From CAYXXZ01 sp964469165 (GTDB lineage: Bacteria; Pseudomonadota; Gammaproteobacteria; Pseudomonadales; Porticoccaceae): a stretch of DNA of 64,000 nt. Location of the stretch: positions 1-64,000 of the forward strand of contig CAYXXZ010000004.1 in the NCBI GenBank assembly GCA_964469165.1, written 5' to 3'. Under the pieces are notes generated by a model. It did not search any database, was not told where the DNA came from, and was given only the letters and a program-made list of their open reading frames with translations. Below, one piece after another: positions 43,333 to 51,901 of this stretch; the stretch's first letter is position 1, and each line of letters begins with the position of its first letter. The translations under genes and the position numbers were made by a program.

Positions 43333-43980
43333 TCAGAAATCCACGCCCTGGCGCGCCTTGATCCCCGCCTTGAAGGCGTGCTTGACGTCCTTGAGCTCGG
43401 TGACGGTATCGGCAATATCGATGAGCCCGGCACCGCCGCCGCGCCCGGTGACCACCACGGACTGGTTGGCCGGACGGTTTTTCAGCGCCGCCAGCACTGT
43501 TTCCTCGTCGAGGTATTTGAAGCTGAGCATATAGGTCAGCTCATCCAGCACCACCAGGTGGTAGCTGTCGTCGCCGAGCATCTTCGCCGCCTCTTCCCAG
43601 GTACGCTCGGCGGCGGCGATGTCGCCCGAACGGTCCTGGGTGTTCCAGGTGAAGCCGGTGCCCATCTGGTAAAAGGTCACGTTGGAGCCATCGCGCTCGG
43701 CGAGTTCGCGCAGATACAGCTCCTCACCGGACAATTGCTTGCCCTTGATGAACTGCACCACTCCAACCTTGTATTGGTAACCCAGCGAGCGCATCACCAT
43801 GCCGAAGGCGGAGCTGCTCTTGCCCTTGCCGTTGCCGGTGAGCAGGATCAGCACACCGCGCTCGGTGTCCGCCGCCTCGATGCGGGCGTCCACCGATGCC
43901 TTCATCTTTTGCATCTTGCTGCGGTGCTTTTCTTGTTTGCTATCAGCCTGGTCTTGAGACTGGTTGCTGTCGTCGGTCAT
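43333..43980 (-). CDS. cobO: Cob(I)alamin adenosyltransferase CobO/BtuR
   Basis: Adds the 5'-deoxyadenosyl group to reduced corrinoids. The P-loop LTGNGKGKSSSAFGM is at about residues 47-61; FIKGKQLSGEEL, VLDELTYMLSFKYLD and TGRGGGAGLIDIADTVTEL follow, as in CobA/CobO/BtuR. It has 215 residues. The ATG at 43980 has GAGGAAACAACC upstream. It lies between the third receptor and the transporter, so uptake and adenosylation are co-expressed. Confidence 0.95.
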   Translation of the reverse strand: MTDDSNQSQDQADSKQEKHRSKMQKMKASVDARIEAADTERGVLILLTGNGKGKSSSAFGMVMRSLGYQYKVGVVQFIKGKQLSGEELYLRELAERDGSNVTFYQMGTGFTWNTQDRSGDIAAAERTWEEAAKMLGDDSYHLVVLDELTYMLSFKYLDEETVLAALKNRPANQSVVVTGRGGGAGLIDIADTVTELKDVKHAFKAGIKARQGVDF

Positions 43981-44002
43981 GGTTGTTTCCTCGTGCGGCG
44001 GT

Positions 44003-45928
44003 TCAGAACTGGTACTGAACACTGACGTTGGCGTTGCGCTCGGGCGAGGGATAGTAGGCGGGCAGACCGAAGAAGGTCACCAGCTCCGAGTATTCCTTGC
44101 CGAACAGGTTGTTCAGGCGACCCTTGAAGGTCCAGTTGCCGTAGTTGTAGGACGCCGCCAGGTTGTAGACGGTGAAGCCCGGAATGTCCTCGGCCACGGC
44201 GTACATGTCGATGGCCACCGGGCCGGTGTAGACCGCCTCGCCATAGCATTGGAAATTGTCGCTGACATCGAAGGTCGCAGCCACCTTGGCAAGCGTTTCG
44301 GACACTCCCGGCAACGGGTTGCCATCGAGTGCGCCGCCATCGAACTCCGCACTCATGCGGGTCAGGCTGGCGCTGATAGCGAGTCGCGGCGCGGCGCGCA
44401 ACGATGCACTCAGGGTCGCGCCGCGGCGCCGGGTGTCGTCGAAATTGATGTTGGCGAAACTGTTGGTATCGTAGCCGATCTCGTTTTCGATGGCGTGATC
44501 GAAAATGGCCACGCCCAGCTCGACATCGTCCTGATGCCACTGGCTTCCCAGCTCCCAGGCCACGCCTTCCTGGGGTTTGAGCGACACCACGTTGCCGAGG
44601 AAATCGACGTTTTCGTCGGCGAGGGCAAAGCGGAAGGTTTCATCGCGGTTGACGTAGGCGCGCAGGTTTTCCGTCACCCGGTAGGACAGGCCCACCTGCC
44701 TGACATCGACACTGTCGTCGTAGCGGGCGGTGAAATAGCCGCCGTCGACGTCGACATCCACCTTGGCGTGGCGGTACCCCGCCGAGAGCTGGATGTCGTC
44801 GTTAAAAGAGTAGATGCCCTGGATGTACTGGCTGCGGCGCTCGTGGCGGTGGCTGCTGGTGCTCAGCCCGAAGGCGGAATCCACGCTGAGATCGTAGTCG
44901 TAATTCTCGATGTCACTGCCGACCGTGACGCGCCAGCTGCCGAGTTTCAGCACCACGCGGGGGTCGAAGGTTTCCACCTCGCGCCGCTGCCCGGTGCGGG
45001 TGTCGCCGAAGGACAGTGAACGGCCCAGGATGGCGACGTCTTCGTCGCGGTTGCCGTAGGAGACGAGGATGTCGGCAATGTCGCCGATGCTGTGGTCGAC
45101 GCCGATGCGGTACTGATCGGTGTCGATGCGGTAGTCGTTGTAGCTGCTCCCGGCCTGGCGGCGGTCCGCGCGCCGTTCATCATCCATCAGCGCGCCGGGC
45201 AGCAGATAGTCGTTTTCGGTGCGCTGACCCTCGACGAACAGGCGTCCTGCGCCGTAGCGGTAGCCGCCCGCGGCGCGCAGGTTGGTGAAGTCCACCTCGG
45301 TGTTGTCCCGATAGCCATCCGCTTTGTCGCGCTGGCCGCTGATCTGAAAATCCAGGGTTTCGGCGGCCGCGGTGCCACCGTAGCTGAAGCCCAGGGTTCT
45401 GGCGTCGTAGCTGCCGCCGCCGGCGACGATGCGACCGCCCGGCGTCGCGCCGGTGCGGGTGATGACGTTGATCACGCCGCCCACCGCCTGGTCGCCGAAC
45501 AGTACGCCCGCGCCACCCTCGAGCACTTCGATGCGCTCGATGTCCTGGAGCACGATGGCAGCCAGATCTGGCTCGGAGAGATCGGAGTTGTTGAGCCGCC
45601 GGCCATCCACCAGGATGGCGGCGTTCTGGCCGCCGCTCATGCCACGCAGTGAAATACTGACATTCCTGCCGTTGCCAAGGCTGTCGCGCACCTGGAGGCT
45701 GCCTTCGTTGCGCAGCAACTCGCCGAGGTGGGACGCCGCGCTGCGCCTGATCTCCTGCGCGTCGATCACCCGAATGCTATAAGGCACCTTGTCCAGGCTG
45801 TACGGCGAGCGGGTGGCGGTGACGATCACCTCTTCCTCGATGTGCTTGCCGTCTGCGAATACGGGAGCGCTGACGCCCAGGGCGATGGCCGCGATTGCGA
45901 TCGCGGAGTGGCGTGATGTGGCTGTCAT
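44003..45928 (-). CDS. btuB: BtuB-like TonB-dependent receptor (second BtuB type)
   Basis: A 641-residue outer-membrane receptor with a signal peptide (AIAAIALGVSAPVFA). The TonB-box region is EEEVIVTATRSPYSLDKVPYSI, the plug includes ISLRGMSGGQNAAILVDGRR and VLEGGAGVLFGDQAVGGVINV, and the barrel ends SVQYQF. It is distant from the receptor at 32.6-34.5 kb, so the two probably take different corrinoids. The ATG at 45928 has GAGGAAGATC upstream. Riboswitch 3 precedes it. Confidence 0.92.
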   Translation of the reverse strand: MTATSRHSAIAIAAIALGVSAPVFADGKHIEEEVIVTATRSPYSLDKVPYSIRVIDAQEIRRSAASHLGELLRNEGSLQVRDSLGNGRNVSISLRGMSGGQNAAILVDGRRLNNSDLSEPDLAAIVLQDIERIEVLEGGAGVLFGDQAVGGVINVITRTGATPGGRIVAGGGSYDARTLGFSYGGTAAAETLDFQISGQRDKADGYRDNTEVDFTNLRAAGGYRYGAGRLFVEGQRTENDYLLPGALMDDERRADRRQAGSSYNDYRIDTDQYRIGVDHSIGDIADILVSYGNRDEDVAILGRSLSFGDTRTGQRREVETFDPRVVLKLGSWRVTVGSDIENYDYDLSVDSAFGLSTSSHRHERRSQYIQGIYSFNDDIQLSAGYRHAKVDVDVDGGYFTARYDDSVDVRQVGLSYRVTENLRAYVNRDETFRFALADENVDFLGNVVSLKPQEGVAWELGSQWHQDDVELGVAIFDHAIENEIGYDTNSFANINFDDTRRRGATLSASLRAAPRLAISASLTRMSAEFDGGALDGNPLPGVSETLAKVAATFDVSDNFQCYGEAVYTGPVAIDMYAVAEDIPGFTVYNLAASYNYGNWTFKGRLNNLFGKEYSELVTFFGLPAYYPSPERNANVSVQYQF

Positions 45929-46014
45929 GATCTTCCTCAATCTGTGGATGAAGCGCGGGATCGAGGGAGGAAAGCAGGTGGGCGATGTGCGGGAAAAAGG
46001 CTGACGACCACCGG

Positions 46015-46225
46015 CAAAGCCCTCCGCTTAGCCGTTGCAATCACCACGGAAGGCCGGTTTCGGGCTCACGGAGTCACTTTTCCAGAGACTCGGTTTACCG
46101 TTGCGGGGGCAGCGGAGGACTGGCTGACGGCGGCCGTACAACAGCCGAAAGCGCACCTCACTTCCCGTTTCAACCTGCGCCAACCGTCTTGGCTGGACGG
46201 CGCGCAGGTACCTGGCGTGGGGAGG
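46015..46225 (-). promoter_or_regulatory. Cobalamin riboswitch 3
   Basis: Minus strand: CCAGGTACCTGCGCG, AACGGGAAGTGAGGTGC, the core CCTCCGCTGCCCCCGCAACGG, the B12 box AGCCCGAAACCGGCCTTCCG and the AAGC-GGAGG-GCTT hairpin (46017-46029). Peripheral stems differ from riboswitches 1 and 2. It controls the receptor-cobO-btuCDF operon. Confidence 0.95.
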
Positions 46226-46275
46226 GGAATTCTAGGGGTTTGGCCTTTGCGGAACAAGCCCGGGGTTGTCAACTT

Positions 46276-46304
46276 GTAGGTTGGGCTGAGGAACGAAGCC
46301 CAAC
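46276..46304. repeat. REP-like hairpin (TTGGGCT type)
   Basis: TTGGGCT at 46281-46287 pairs with AGCCCAA at 46297-46303. The sequence GTAGGTTGGGCTGAGGAACG is nearly the same as 16470-16490. Confidence 0.7.
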
Positions 46305-46334
46305 ACCTGAGAGATGTCTCTGCACTGGACGGTT

Positions 46335-46362
46335 GTAGGGGCAATTCATGAATTGCCCCTAC
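46335..46362. repeat. Perfect 28-bp palindrome (GGGGCAATTC type)
   Basis: GTAGGGGCAATTCA followed by TGAATTGCCCCTAC. Same family as 24416-24461. It lies just downstream of the CoA-transferase gene. Confidence 0.85.
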
Positions 46363-46407
46363 GAGCACACCTACAGGGGAGTCCCACAAAATCAAACAGA
46401 AACACTG

Positions 46408-47517
46408 CTAGCCTCCCAGCCACTCCCGAAACACCGCCTCCGTATCCACACCGCGCTCGGGGGGCGCACTGGCGACGGCGCCCGGTGTACGGCTGAACTT
46501 GGGCACGGGGGCGGGTTGCAGTACGTCGCCGTCGCGGAAATAGACGCCTCGCGCCGCGTTCTGGGGATGATGCTCTACCTCAGCCGGGGACAATACAGGC
46601 GCGACACAGGCTTCGCTGCTGAACGTGGCCATCCAATCATCGCGGTCGCGCTCGCGGATACGGGCGGCGATCCTGGCTTTTTGTGCGGGCCACAGCGCCC
46701 TGTCGCCCTGCTCCGTCAGCTGCGGGTCGCCATTGAGTTCGAGGCCGGCGAGGAAGGCCCGGTAGAATTGCGGCTCGATGGCGCCGACCGCGAGGTACTT
46801 GCCGTCTGCGGTTTGATAGGTGTCGTAAAAGGGCGCCACGCCGCAACTGGTGTTGTCGCCGCGCTCGTCGCCGATCTGGCCATTGGCACGCACCACCAGC
46901 ATGCCCGCCATCTGCGCCGCGGCACCCTCGATCATGGCGGCATCCACCACCTGGCCCTTGCCCGAGCCGCGCGCCTCGAACAGCGCGGCGGCCATGCCAA
47001 ACGCCAGCAGCATGCCGCCACCGCCCATGTCGCCGACGAAGTTCATGGGAATGGCCGGCGCCTCACCGGGACGGCCACACATGTGAAGCGCGCCCGAAAT
47101 GGCGATGTAATCGATGTCGTGGCCGGCCCACTGGGCATAAGGGCCGGTCTGCCCCCAGCCGGTGATACGCCCGTAGACGAGCGCGGGGTTGCGCGCCATG
47201 CATGCCTCCGGACCGACACCGAGCCGCTCCGCCACGCCGGGGCGACTGCCCTCGATCACGGCGTCCGCCTTGGCGATGAGGCGCAGCGCCTTCTCCACGT
47301 CGTCGGGCTTTTTGAGATCGAGCACCACCGAGCGCTTGCCACGGTTCATGAAGTCCTTTTGCGGATCGAGCCCGTAGAGCGCATAGGCGCCCTGTGGCCG
47401 GTCGATGACCACCACTTCCGCGCCAAGGTCGGCGAGCAACATGCCGCAGAAAGGGCCGGGGCCGATACTGGCAAGTTCGATGATGCGCACACCGCTGAGA
47501 GGGCCGCTACGTTTCAT
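46408..47517 (-). CDS. CaiB/BaiF family III CoA-transferase, alpha-methylacyl-CoA racemase-like
   Basis: A 369-residue enzyme close to alpha-methylacyl-CoA racemases, which interconvert 2-methylacyl-CoA epimers during branched-chain or sterol side-chain oxidation. The start GVRIIELASIGPGPFCGMLLADLGA is typical. The catalytic histidine is expected in WAGHDIDYIA and the aspartate in NFVGDMGGGGMLL, as in the mycobacterial enzyme. The ATG has AAGGAATATGAC upstream. It stands alone beside a REP cluster. A true CoA-transferase activity cannot be excluded. Confidence 0.87.
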   Translation of the reverse strand: MKRSGPLSGVRIIELASIGPGPFCGMLLADLGAEVVVIDRPQGAYALYGLDPQKDFMNRGKRSVVLDLKKPDDVEKALRLIAKADAVIEGSRPGVAERLGVGPEACMARNPALVYGRITGWGQTGPYAQWAGHDIDYIAISGALHMCGRPGEAPAIPMNFVGDMGGGGMLLAFGMAAALFEARGSGKGQVVDAAMIEGAAAQMAGMLVVRANGQIGDERGDNTSCGVAPFYDTYQTADGKYLAVGAIEPQFYRAFLAGLELNGDPQLTEQGDRALWPAQKARIAARIRERDRDDWMATFSSEACVAPVLSPAEVEHHPQNAARGVYFRDGDVLQPAPVPKFSRTPGAVASAPPERGVDTEAVFREWLGG

Positions 47518-47639
47518 GTCATATTCCTTGTAGTTGTGGCCGCCGCTCGCAGCGGCAGCCTGGCTGGTTCCCGTTCAGGGAGCTTCAGGCAAGGGGCTAA
47601 TTCGTGACTGTCAGTCAGCTTTCAGCGCTAAAGTAACCT

Positions 47640-47833
47640 GTCAGGCGGGAAGTTGGCAATGGCGGAATGGCTCGAGAGAGCCCGGCACCCTGCAATACCG
47701 CTCATTCGGGAAACGCCACCCGGTGGAACCTGCCTGCAGGCGACAATACTCGCAGGGAAGAGGTCGCCTGCAGGCAGGCTCCACACAGGCAAGTTCCCAC
47801 AGGGAAAATTCGCGGTTTTCGCGGCCAAAGCCG
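47640..47833. repeat. REP cluster between the racemase and diguanylate cyclase genes
   Basis: A large hairpin at 47723-47784 has 22-base arms (GTGGAACCTGCCTGCAGGCG.../CGCCTGCAGGCAGGCTCCAC) with one mismatch. A further REP half, TTCGCGGCCAAAGCCGCTAA, runs into the end of the GGDEF gene at 47817-47850. No gene lies in this gap. Confidence 0.8.
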
Positions 47834-48709
47834 CTAATCCGGTGCTACGATTACGGCGCGGTCGCGACCGGCGCGCTTGCCGCGGTACATGGCGCGGTCC
47901 GCCCGTTCGATGACGTCCTCCAGAGGCTCATCCGGCTCGGCGATGGTACAGCCAAGCGTTGCGGTCAATTGTGCGGGGGTGTTGCCGATGTCCACCTGAA
48001 TGGCGCGGACTGCCTCGAGAATACGGCGCGAGAGCACATCGGCATCCGCCGCTGTATGGACTTCACAGAAGGCGACGAATTCTTCGCCACCGTAGCGGTA
48101 GATGCGATCGTTGCCGCGCAACACGTCGCGCAGGGTATGGGCCATCTGGCACAACGCCTGATCCCCGCCGGCATGGCCGTAGATGTCGTTGATACTCTTG
48201 AAATGGTCGACATCGACCAGCACCACCGCCAAGCGGGCCTCGTGGCGGGCGCATTGTTTCTGCAGATGCAGATAATCCATGGCCATCAACGCGCGGGTCG
48301 CCAGCCCGGTGAGCGGGTCGATGCTCGCGCTGAGCACCACGGCCTGGCTCTTCAGGTTGGTCAGCAGATTGACCACGCGGTCGTGAGAAATCTCCACCGC
48401 ATCGATATCCTCCGGCTGCAAGGCCTGCCCGGACGACAGCTTGCAACAGAAATTGCGCACATCGTCGTGTAACTGGCGGTGTAGGAGGCGCAACGTTTCC
48501 GCCCGCTGGTCATCGAGCGCACGCAGCATCGGCATTGCCCGGCCCAGCCAGGCGGAGAACGGGCAGCGCTCGTGCGCATCCTCGGCAACCATGTCGGCAC
48601 CCGGCATGGTGTCCAGCAGCACGCACCGGAAGATTTTGCGCAGCCAGGCCATGTGGAGACCCAGGGCCTCATCCAGGCTGGCTGCCAGCTGATGATTTGT
48701 CAGTGTCAT
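47834..48709 (-). CDS. Diguanylate cyclase with N-terminal CZB zinc-binding domain (DgcZ-like)
   Basis: A 291-residue soluble protein. The first ~110 residues look like a CZB domain with candidate zinc ligands in HMAWLRKIFRCVLL, CPFSAWLG and LHDDVRNF. The GGDEF domain follows, with DPLTGLATR, DVDHFKSINDIYGHAGGD and the active signature GGEEF, and should make cyclic di-GMP. No RxxD inhibitory site is obvious. The order matches E. coli DgcZ, where zinc lowers activity. The ATG at 48709 has GGAAAG upstream. The last codons fall within a REP sequence. Confidence 0.88.
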   Translation of the reverse strand: MTLTNHQLAASLDEALGLHMAWLRKIFRCVLLDTMPGADMVAEDAHERCPFSAWLGRAMPMLRALDDQRAETLRLLHRQLHDDVRNFCCKLSSGQALQPEDIDAVEISHDRVVNLLTNLKSQAVVLSASIDPLTGLATRALMAMDYLHLQKQCARHEARLAVVLVDVDHFKSINDIYGHAGGDQALCQMAHTLRDVLRGNDRIYRYGGEEFVAFCEVHTAADADVLSRRILEAVRAIQVDIGNTPAQLTATLGCTIAEPDEPLEDVIERADRAMYRGKRAGRDRAVIVAPD

Positions 48710-49013
48710 TATGGGCTTTCCTGCGAACAACCCGCGGTGAGCAAGTGAGGTGCGCCACAAACAGGGTCAGGGGCATCCCAAGTGACTGCGCGCGCCGAAA
48801 ACCGCCCCTTGCGCGCAACTTACTCCGGATGATCCTGAAATCAAGAGGCGGGCGCCATTTTCAGGACAAGCGGCAGAAAACCGCGACCGAGCCGTCATTC
48901 CGGCCCACCCCGCACCCTTTCCAACCGCCCCGACCACAACCGGTGACACTCCGGCGGCTGGACTGCTATAGTGCTTCAGGACAACATAAAAAGGCTGTTG
49001 ATGTTTCCTCAAC

Positions 49014-49694
49014 ATGTCATCACACACTCAAGGGACGACCGCGTTGAAAGTCGATGCTGCCGGGGCTGACGCAGAACCACACTCAAGCACCAGCAAAGCC
49101 AAACACCGAGGCCGGGCGATCGGTGCCGAGACCGAGGCCGCCATCATCCGCGTCGCCAGCGAGGAATTCGCACTCCACGGCTACGAGGCGGTATCGATGC
49201 GCAGCATCGCCGCACGCGTCGCTATCACGCCACCCTCCATCTATCTCTATTTCCGGGATAAACGCAGCCTCTACGTGGCGTGCTGTCTTCACAGCGTCTC
49301 GGCCCTGTGCTCGCAAATGATCGCCCATATGCGCAGCCGCAGATCGCCAGCCAGGCGCCTGGAGGTATTTCTCACCCACCTGACAGACGCGCTGCTCCAC
49401 GACCCCGGTCCGGCGCGCCTTTTCCTGCGCACCCTGATGGAGCGAGACGATGATATTCTGGCGCGCCTCGAGCGCGAGCTGGTACATGAGCTGTTCGTTC
49501 TGATCCGCGATGCCATCGGCGAACTGCACGGCAAAGCGAAGGCCGCCGAATCGGCGGCATCGATGCTCGCATTGACCCTGGGTTTGCTCCAATTCTCTCC
49601 GTTCATCGAATCCGCAGGCTATTCGCTGAGCTTCAACCGTAACCCCAAGGCGCTGGCCAGGCATGTCATGGCCACTATTCTCAAGGACGCATGA
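49014..49694 (+). CDS. TetR-family regulator
   Basis: A 226-residue TetR/AcrR-type repressor. The HTH is at about residues 38-85 (AIIRVASEEFALHGYEAVSMR, then AITPPSIYLYFRDKRSLYVAC). The C-terminal ligand domain is helical and not classifiable. The ATG at 49014 has no clear ribosome-binding site, while a TTG at 49044 has AAGGGACG nearby and may be the real start. It is divergent from the diguanylate cyclase gene. Target unknown. Confidence 0.85.
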   Translation: MSSHTQGTTALKVDAAGADAEPHSSTSKAKHRGRAIGAETEAAIIRVASEEFALHGYEAVSMRSIAARVAITPPSIYLYFRDKRSLYVACCLHSVSALCSQMIAHMRSRRSPARRLEVFLTHLTDALLHDPGPARLFLRTLMERDDDILARLERELVHELFVLIRDAIGELHGKAKAAESAASMLALTLGLLQFSPFIESAGYSLSFNRNPKALARHVMATILKDA

Positions 49695-49824
49695 ATTCCC
49701 ATGCCTTGCTGTAGGCTGGATGGCGTTTTCCGCTCCCCCGAGGGGGTGGCGGCCGCGCACCTTGAGACGCGATCAGAACTCTTTCCGCATCCCCAACCAA
49801 TTCTGACCTGACCCGAGAAAAACG

Positions 49825-50508
49825 ATGACTGTCGACAATACCACCCTCCACCGCCGCCTGATCACACCCCAGGAACGCTACCGCCTCCCCGTGGGCGCAA
49901 AGCAACTGATTCTGGTACGTCACGGCTCCACCGACCTCGCCAGCGGCGGCGCGATGGAATTCGATGGCTTGTCCCTCTCCAACCCCTTGCTGCTACCCGT
50001 GGGTCACGAACAGGCCCGCGCCGTCGCCGCACGCCTCAGCGCTGAGGTCATTTCGGCGCTGTTCATCACGCCCCTGCAACGCACCCATCAGACAGCGGCC
50101 CCTTTCGCCGCCCTGAGCGGTCTCGCGCCCACGGTGATTCCCGAACTGCGGGAAATCTACCTGGGCGACTGGGAACATTCCTTCCACCTTCACGCCGCCG
50201 CCGGCAACGACCTGCTGGTGCGCATGCTCGCCGAGGAAAGCTTCGAGGTGGTGCCCAACGCAGAAACCATGGCCGCGGTCGCGGCGCGGATTCGCACCGG
50301 CGTCGAACGCGTCGCGGCGCTGACCGAACCGGACAGTTCCGCCGTTATCTTCACCCATGGCGGCACCATTGCAGAGATCTGCCGCCAGGCCGCACACAGC
50401 CGCCCGTTCGCCTTTCTCGGCCCGGAAAACACCTCGATCTCCCGAATCGTCATCCTCGACGACGGCCGCTGGACCCTGCGTGGCTTCAATGATGTGGCGC
50501 ATTTATGA
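49825..50508 (+). CDS. Histidine phosphatase family protein
   Basis: A 227-residue phosphoglycerate-mutase-like phosphatase. The catalytic motif LVRHGSTDLASGG starts near residue 30; FITPLQRTHQTAAPFAAL, an acid in REIYLGDWEHS and the second histidine in FTHGGTIAEICRQA follow. A substrate cannot be read from the sequence. It is convergent with the AraC gene, separated by 27 bases. The operon with TetR is possible (130-base gap). Confidence 0.88.
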   Translation: MTVDNTTLHRRLITPQERYRLPVGAKQLILVRHGSTDLASGGAMEFDGLSLSNPLLLPVGHEQARAVAARLSAEVISALFITPLQRTHQTAAPFAALSGLAPTVIPELREIYLGDWEHSFHLHAAAGNDLLVRMLAEESFEVVPNAETMAAVAARIRTGVERVAALTEPDSSAVIFTHGGTIAEICRQAAHSRPFAFLGPENTSISRIVILDDGRWTLRGFNDVAHL

Positions 50509-50535
50509 AGCGAGAGATCACCGACGAGAGAGCCG

Positions 50536-51579
50536 TCAATTACCGATCGCTGACAGCCTTGAAGACTTTTTGTATTCAGATATCGTCATCCCGGTCCATA
50601 GCTTGAATGACCGCCTCAGGCTCCCGGTATCGGAAAAGCCGAGATGATCGGCGATTCTATCCACCGGGATGGATGTAGTGGAGAGGAAATTTTTCGCGGT
50701 CTCTGTGCGAACACTCGCGATAAGGTCTTGATATCTTGAATTTTCCACGGCCAAGTAGCGGCAGAAAGTTCTGGCACTACAGCTGAAATATTCAGCCATT
50801 TCATCGATGCTGAGTATTCTCGGCAAGTTCTCCTGAATGAGATGTTTTGTCTTTGCTGTCACCGTCGTCCGACAACCAGCAACACTCGCTATCTCTTCCA
50901 GATACGACTTGCATATTCTCGCTGTTTCACTATCTGCCCAGAGAAATGGCCTCATCATCCACTCATCTTCAAGATCAACGACGTAGAGGATTTTTTCAGC
51001 GTTGAATGTCGCAGGAATACCAATGACTTCTTCGTAGCGTTTTTTGTGAGGTGGCGCCGGATAGGTCAGACCATAGTAGCGACACCTAACCTGGCAATTA
51101 TTGAATTTCTTGAACAGTGTAAAATCAACTGTGATCTTCTCTTCAATAAAAAACTGAACCAGATGGGGCAAAAGCTTCACTCTTGGCGTAAATTCGTGGA
51201 ATTGTCTACCGTCCTTCACGGTTTCGCTGAAGGCAAAAAGGTTACCAAAGAAAAGCCTGTTATATTTCCGCCAAACATCGACCCCTTCTTCCGTATTCTC
51301 ACAAGATGACACAGCATGCCCCAGGATGCCCAGGTCTCCCGGCACCAGTTCTCTGCCCATCCGGAACGGCAACTCCTGACAATTGGTAAGCCTGAGCATG
51401 TTTGAAACAGTGCGAATGTAGTCCGACACTTCTACAAGGAGATAGGGATCCTTCAGTTTTGTTTTGTTCAGCTCAGTCCCTTCCAGAACGTCTTCCGTCT
51501 TATAACCGAATTTCTCCATACACCGCAGATAAAACAATAGTTTAGTCGGGCGTACACTTGAAAAGGCGTCTTTATCCAT
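50536..51579 (-). CDS. AraC-family regulator with arabinose-binding-type sensor domain (OruR/ArgR-like)
   Basis: A 347-residue regulator. The N-terminal ~200 residues match the Arabinose_bd (PF12625-like) sensor of OruR-type regulators; the C-terminal 100 residues are the AraC double HTH (IDEMAEYFSCSARTFCRYL and PVDRIADHLGFSDTGSLRRSFKLWTG). The ATG at 51579 has AGGTGGAAAAG upstream. It is divergent from the dikinase operon across 322 bases and is the probable local regulator. It also marks the start of the more AT-rich region. Confidence 0.88.
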   Translation of the reverse strand: MDKDAFSSVRPTKLLFYLRCMEKFGYKTEDVLEGTELNKTKLKDPYLLVEVSDYIRTVSNMLRLTNCQELPFRMGRELVPGDLGILGHAVSSCENTEEGVDVWRKYNRLFFGNLFAFSETVKDGRQFHEFTPRVKLLPHLVQFFIEEKITVDFTLFKKFNNCQVRCRYYGLTYPAPPHKKRYEEVIGIPATFNAEKILYVVDLEDEWMMRPFLWADSETARICKSYLEEIASVAGCRTTVTAKTKHLIQENLPRILSIDEMAEYFSCSARTFCRYLAVENSRYQDLIASVRTETAKNFLSTTSIPVDRIADHLGFSDTGSLRRSFKLWTGMTISEYKKSSRLSAIGN

Positions 51580-51901
51580 CTTTTCCACCTTCGACGATTT
51601 CAAAGAATGCAGTTTTATTATTACCGACTGCTGGCCGCTTTGATTATAGCCACAGAAAAACCAAATATGAAGCAGGGTTGGAGGATAAACCAGGCGCATT
51701 TGTCAGATTCTGCACCAACAATGGCGAGTTGCGCCGTTCTTACCAATCATCCCCAGGTATAAAGTTTCCCTGACCCTTACAGGTAAACGTGCACACCACG
51801 ACATAGGTCACCGCGACCGACATGGTTGTGGCAGGCGGGAAAATAATTCATGCGCTGGCTTGAAGAATATCGAAGAGCCCTCAGACCAACGGAGAGACCC
51901 C
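51580..51901. promoter_or_regulatory. Divergent promoter region of the AraC gene and the dikinase operon
   Basis: 322 bases without a supported gene. The central part is AT-rich and must hold both promoters. I could not assign a reliable AraC operator or -35/-10 pair. GGAGAGACCCC just before 51902 is the operon's first ribosome-binding site. Confidence 0.4.
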
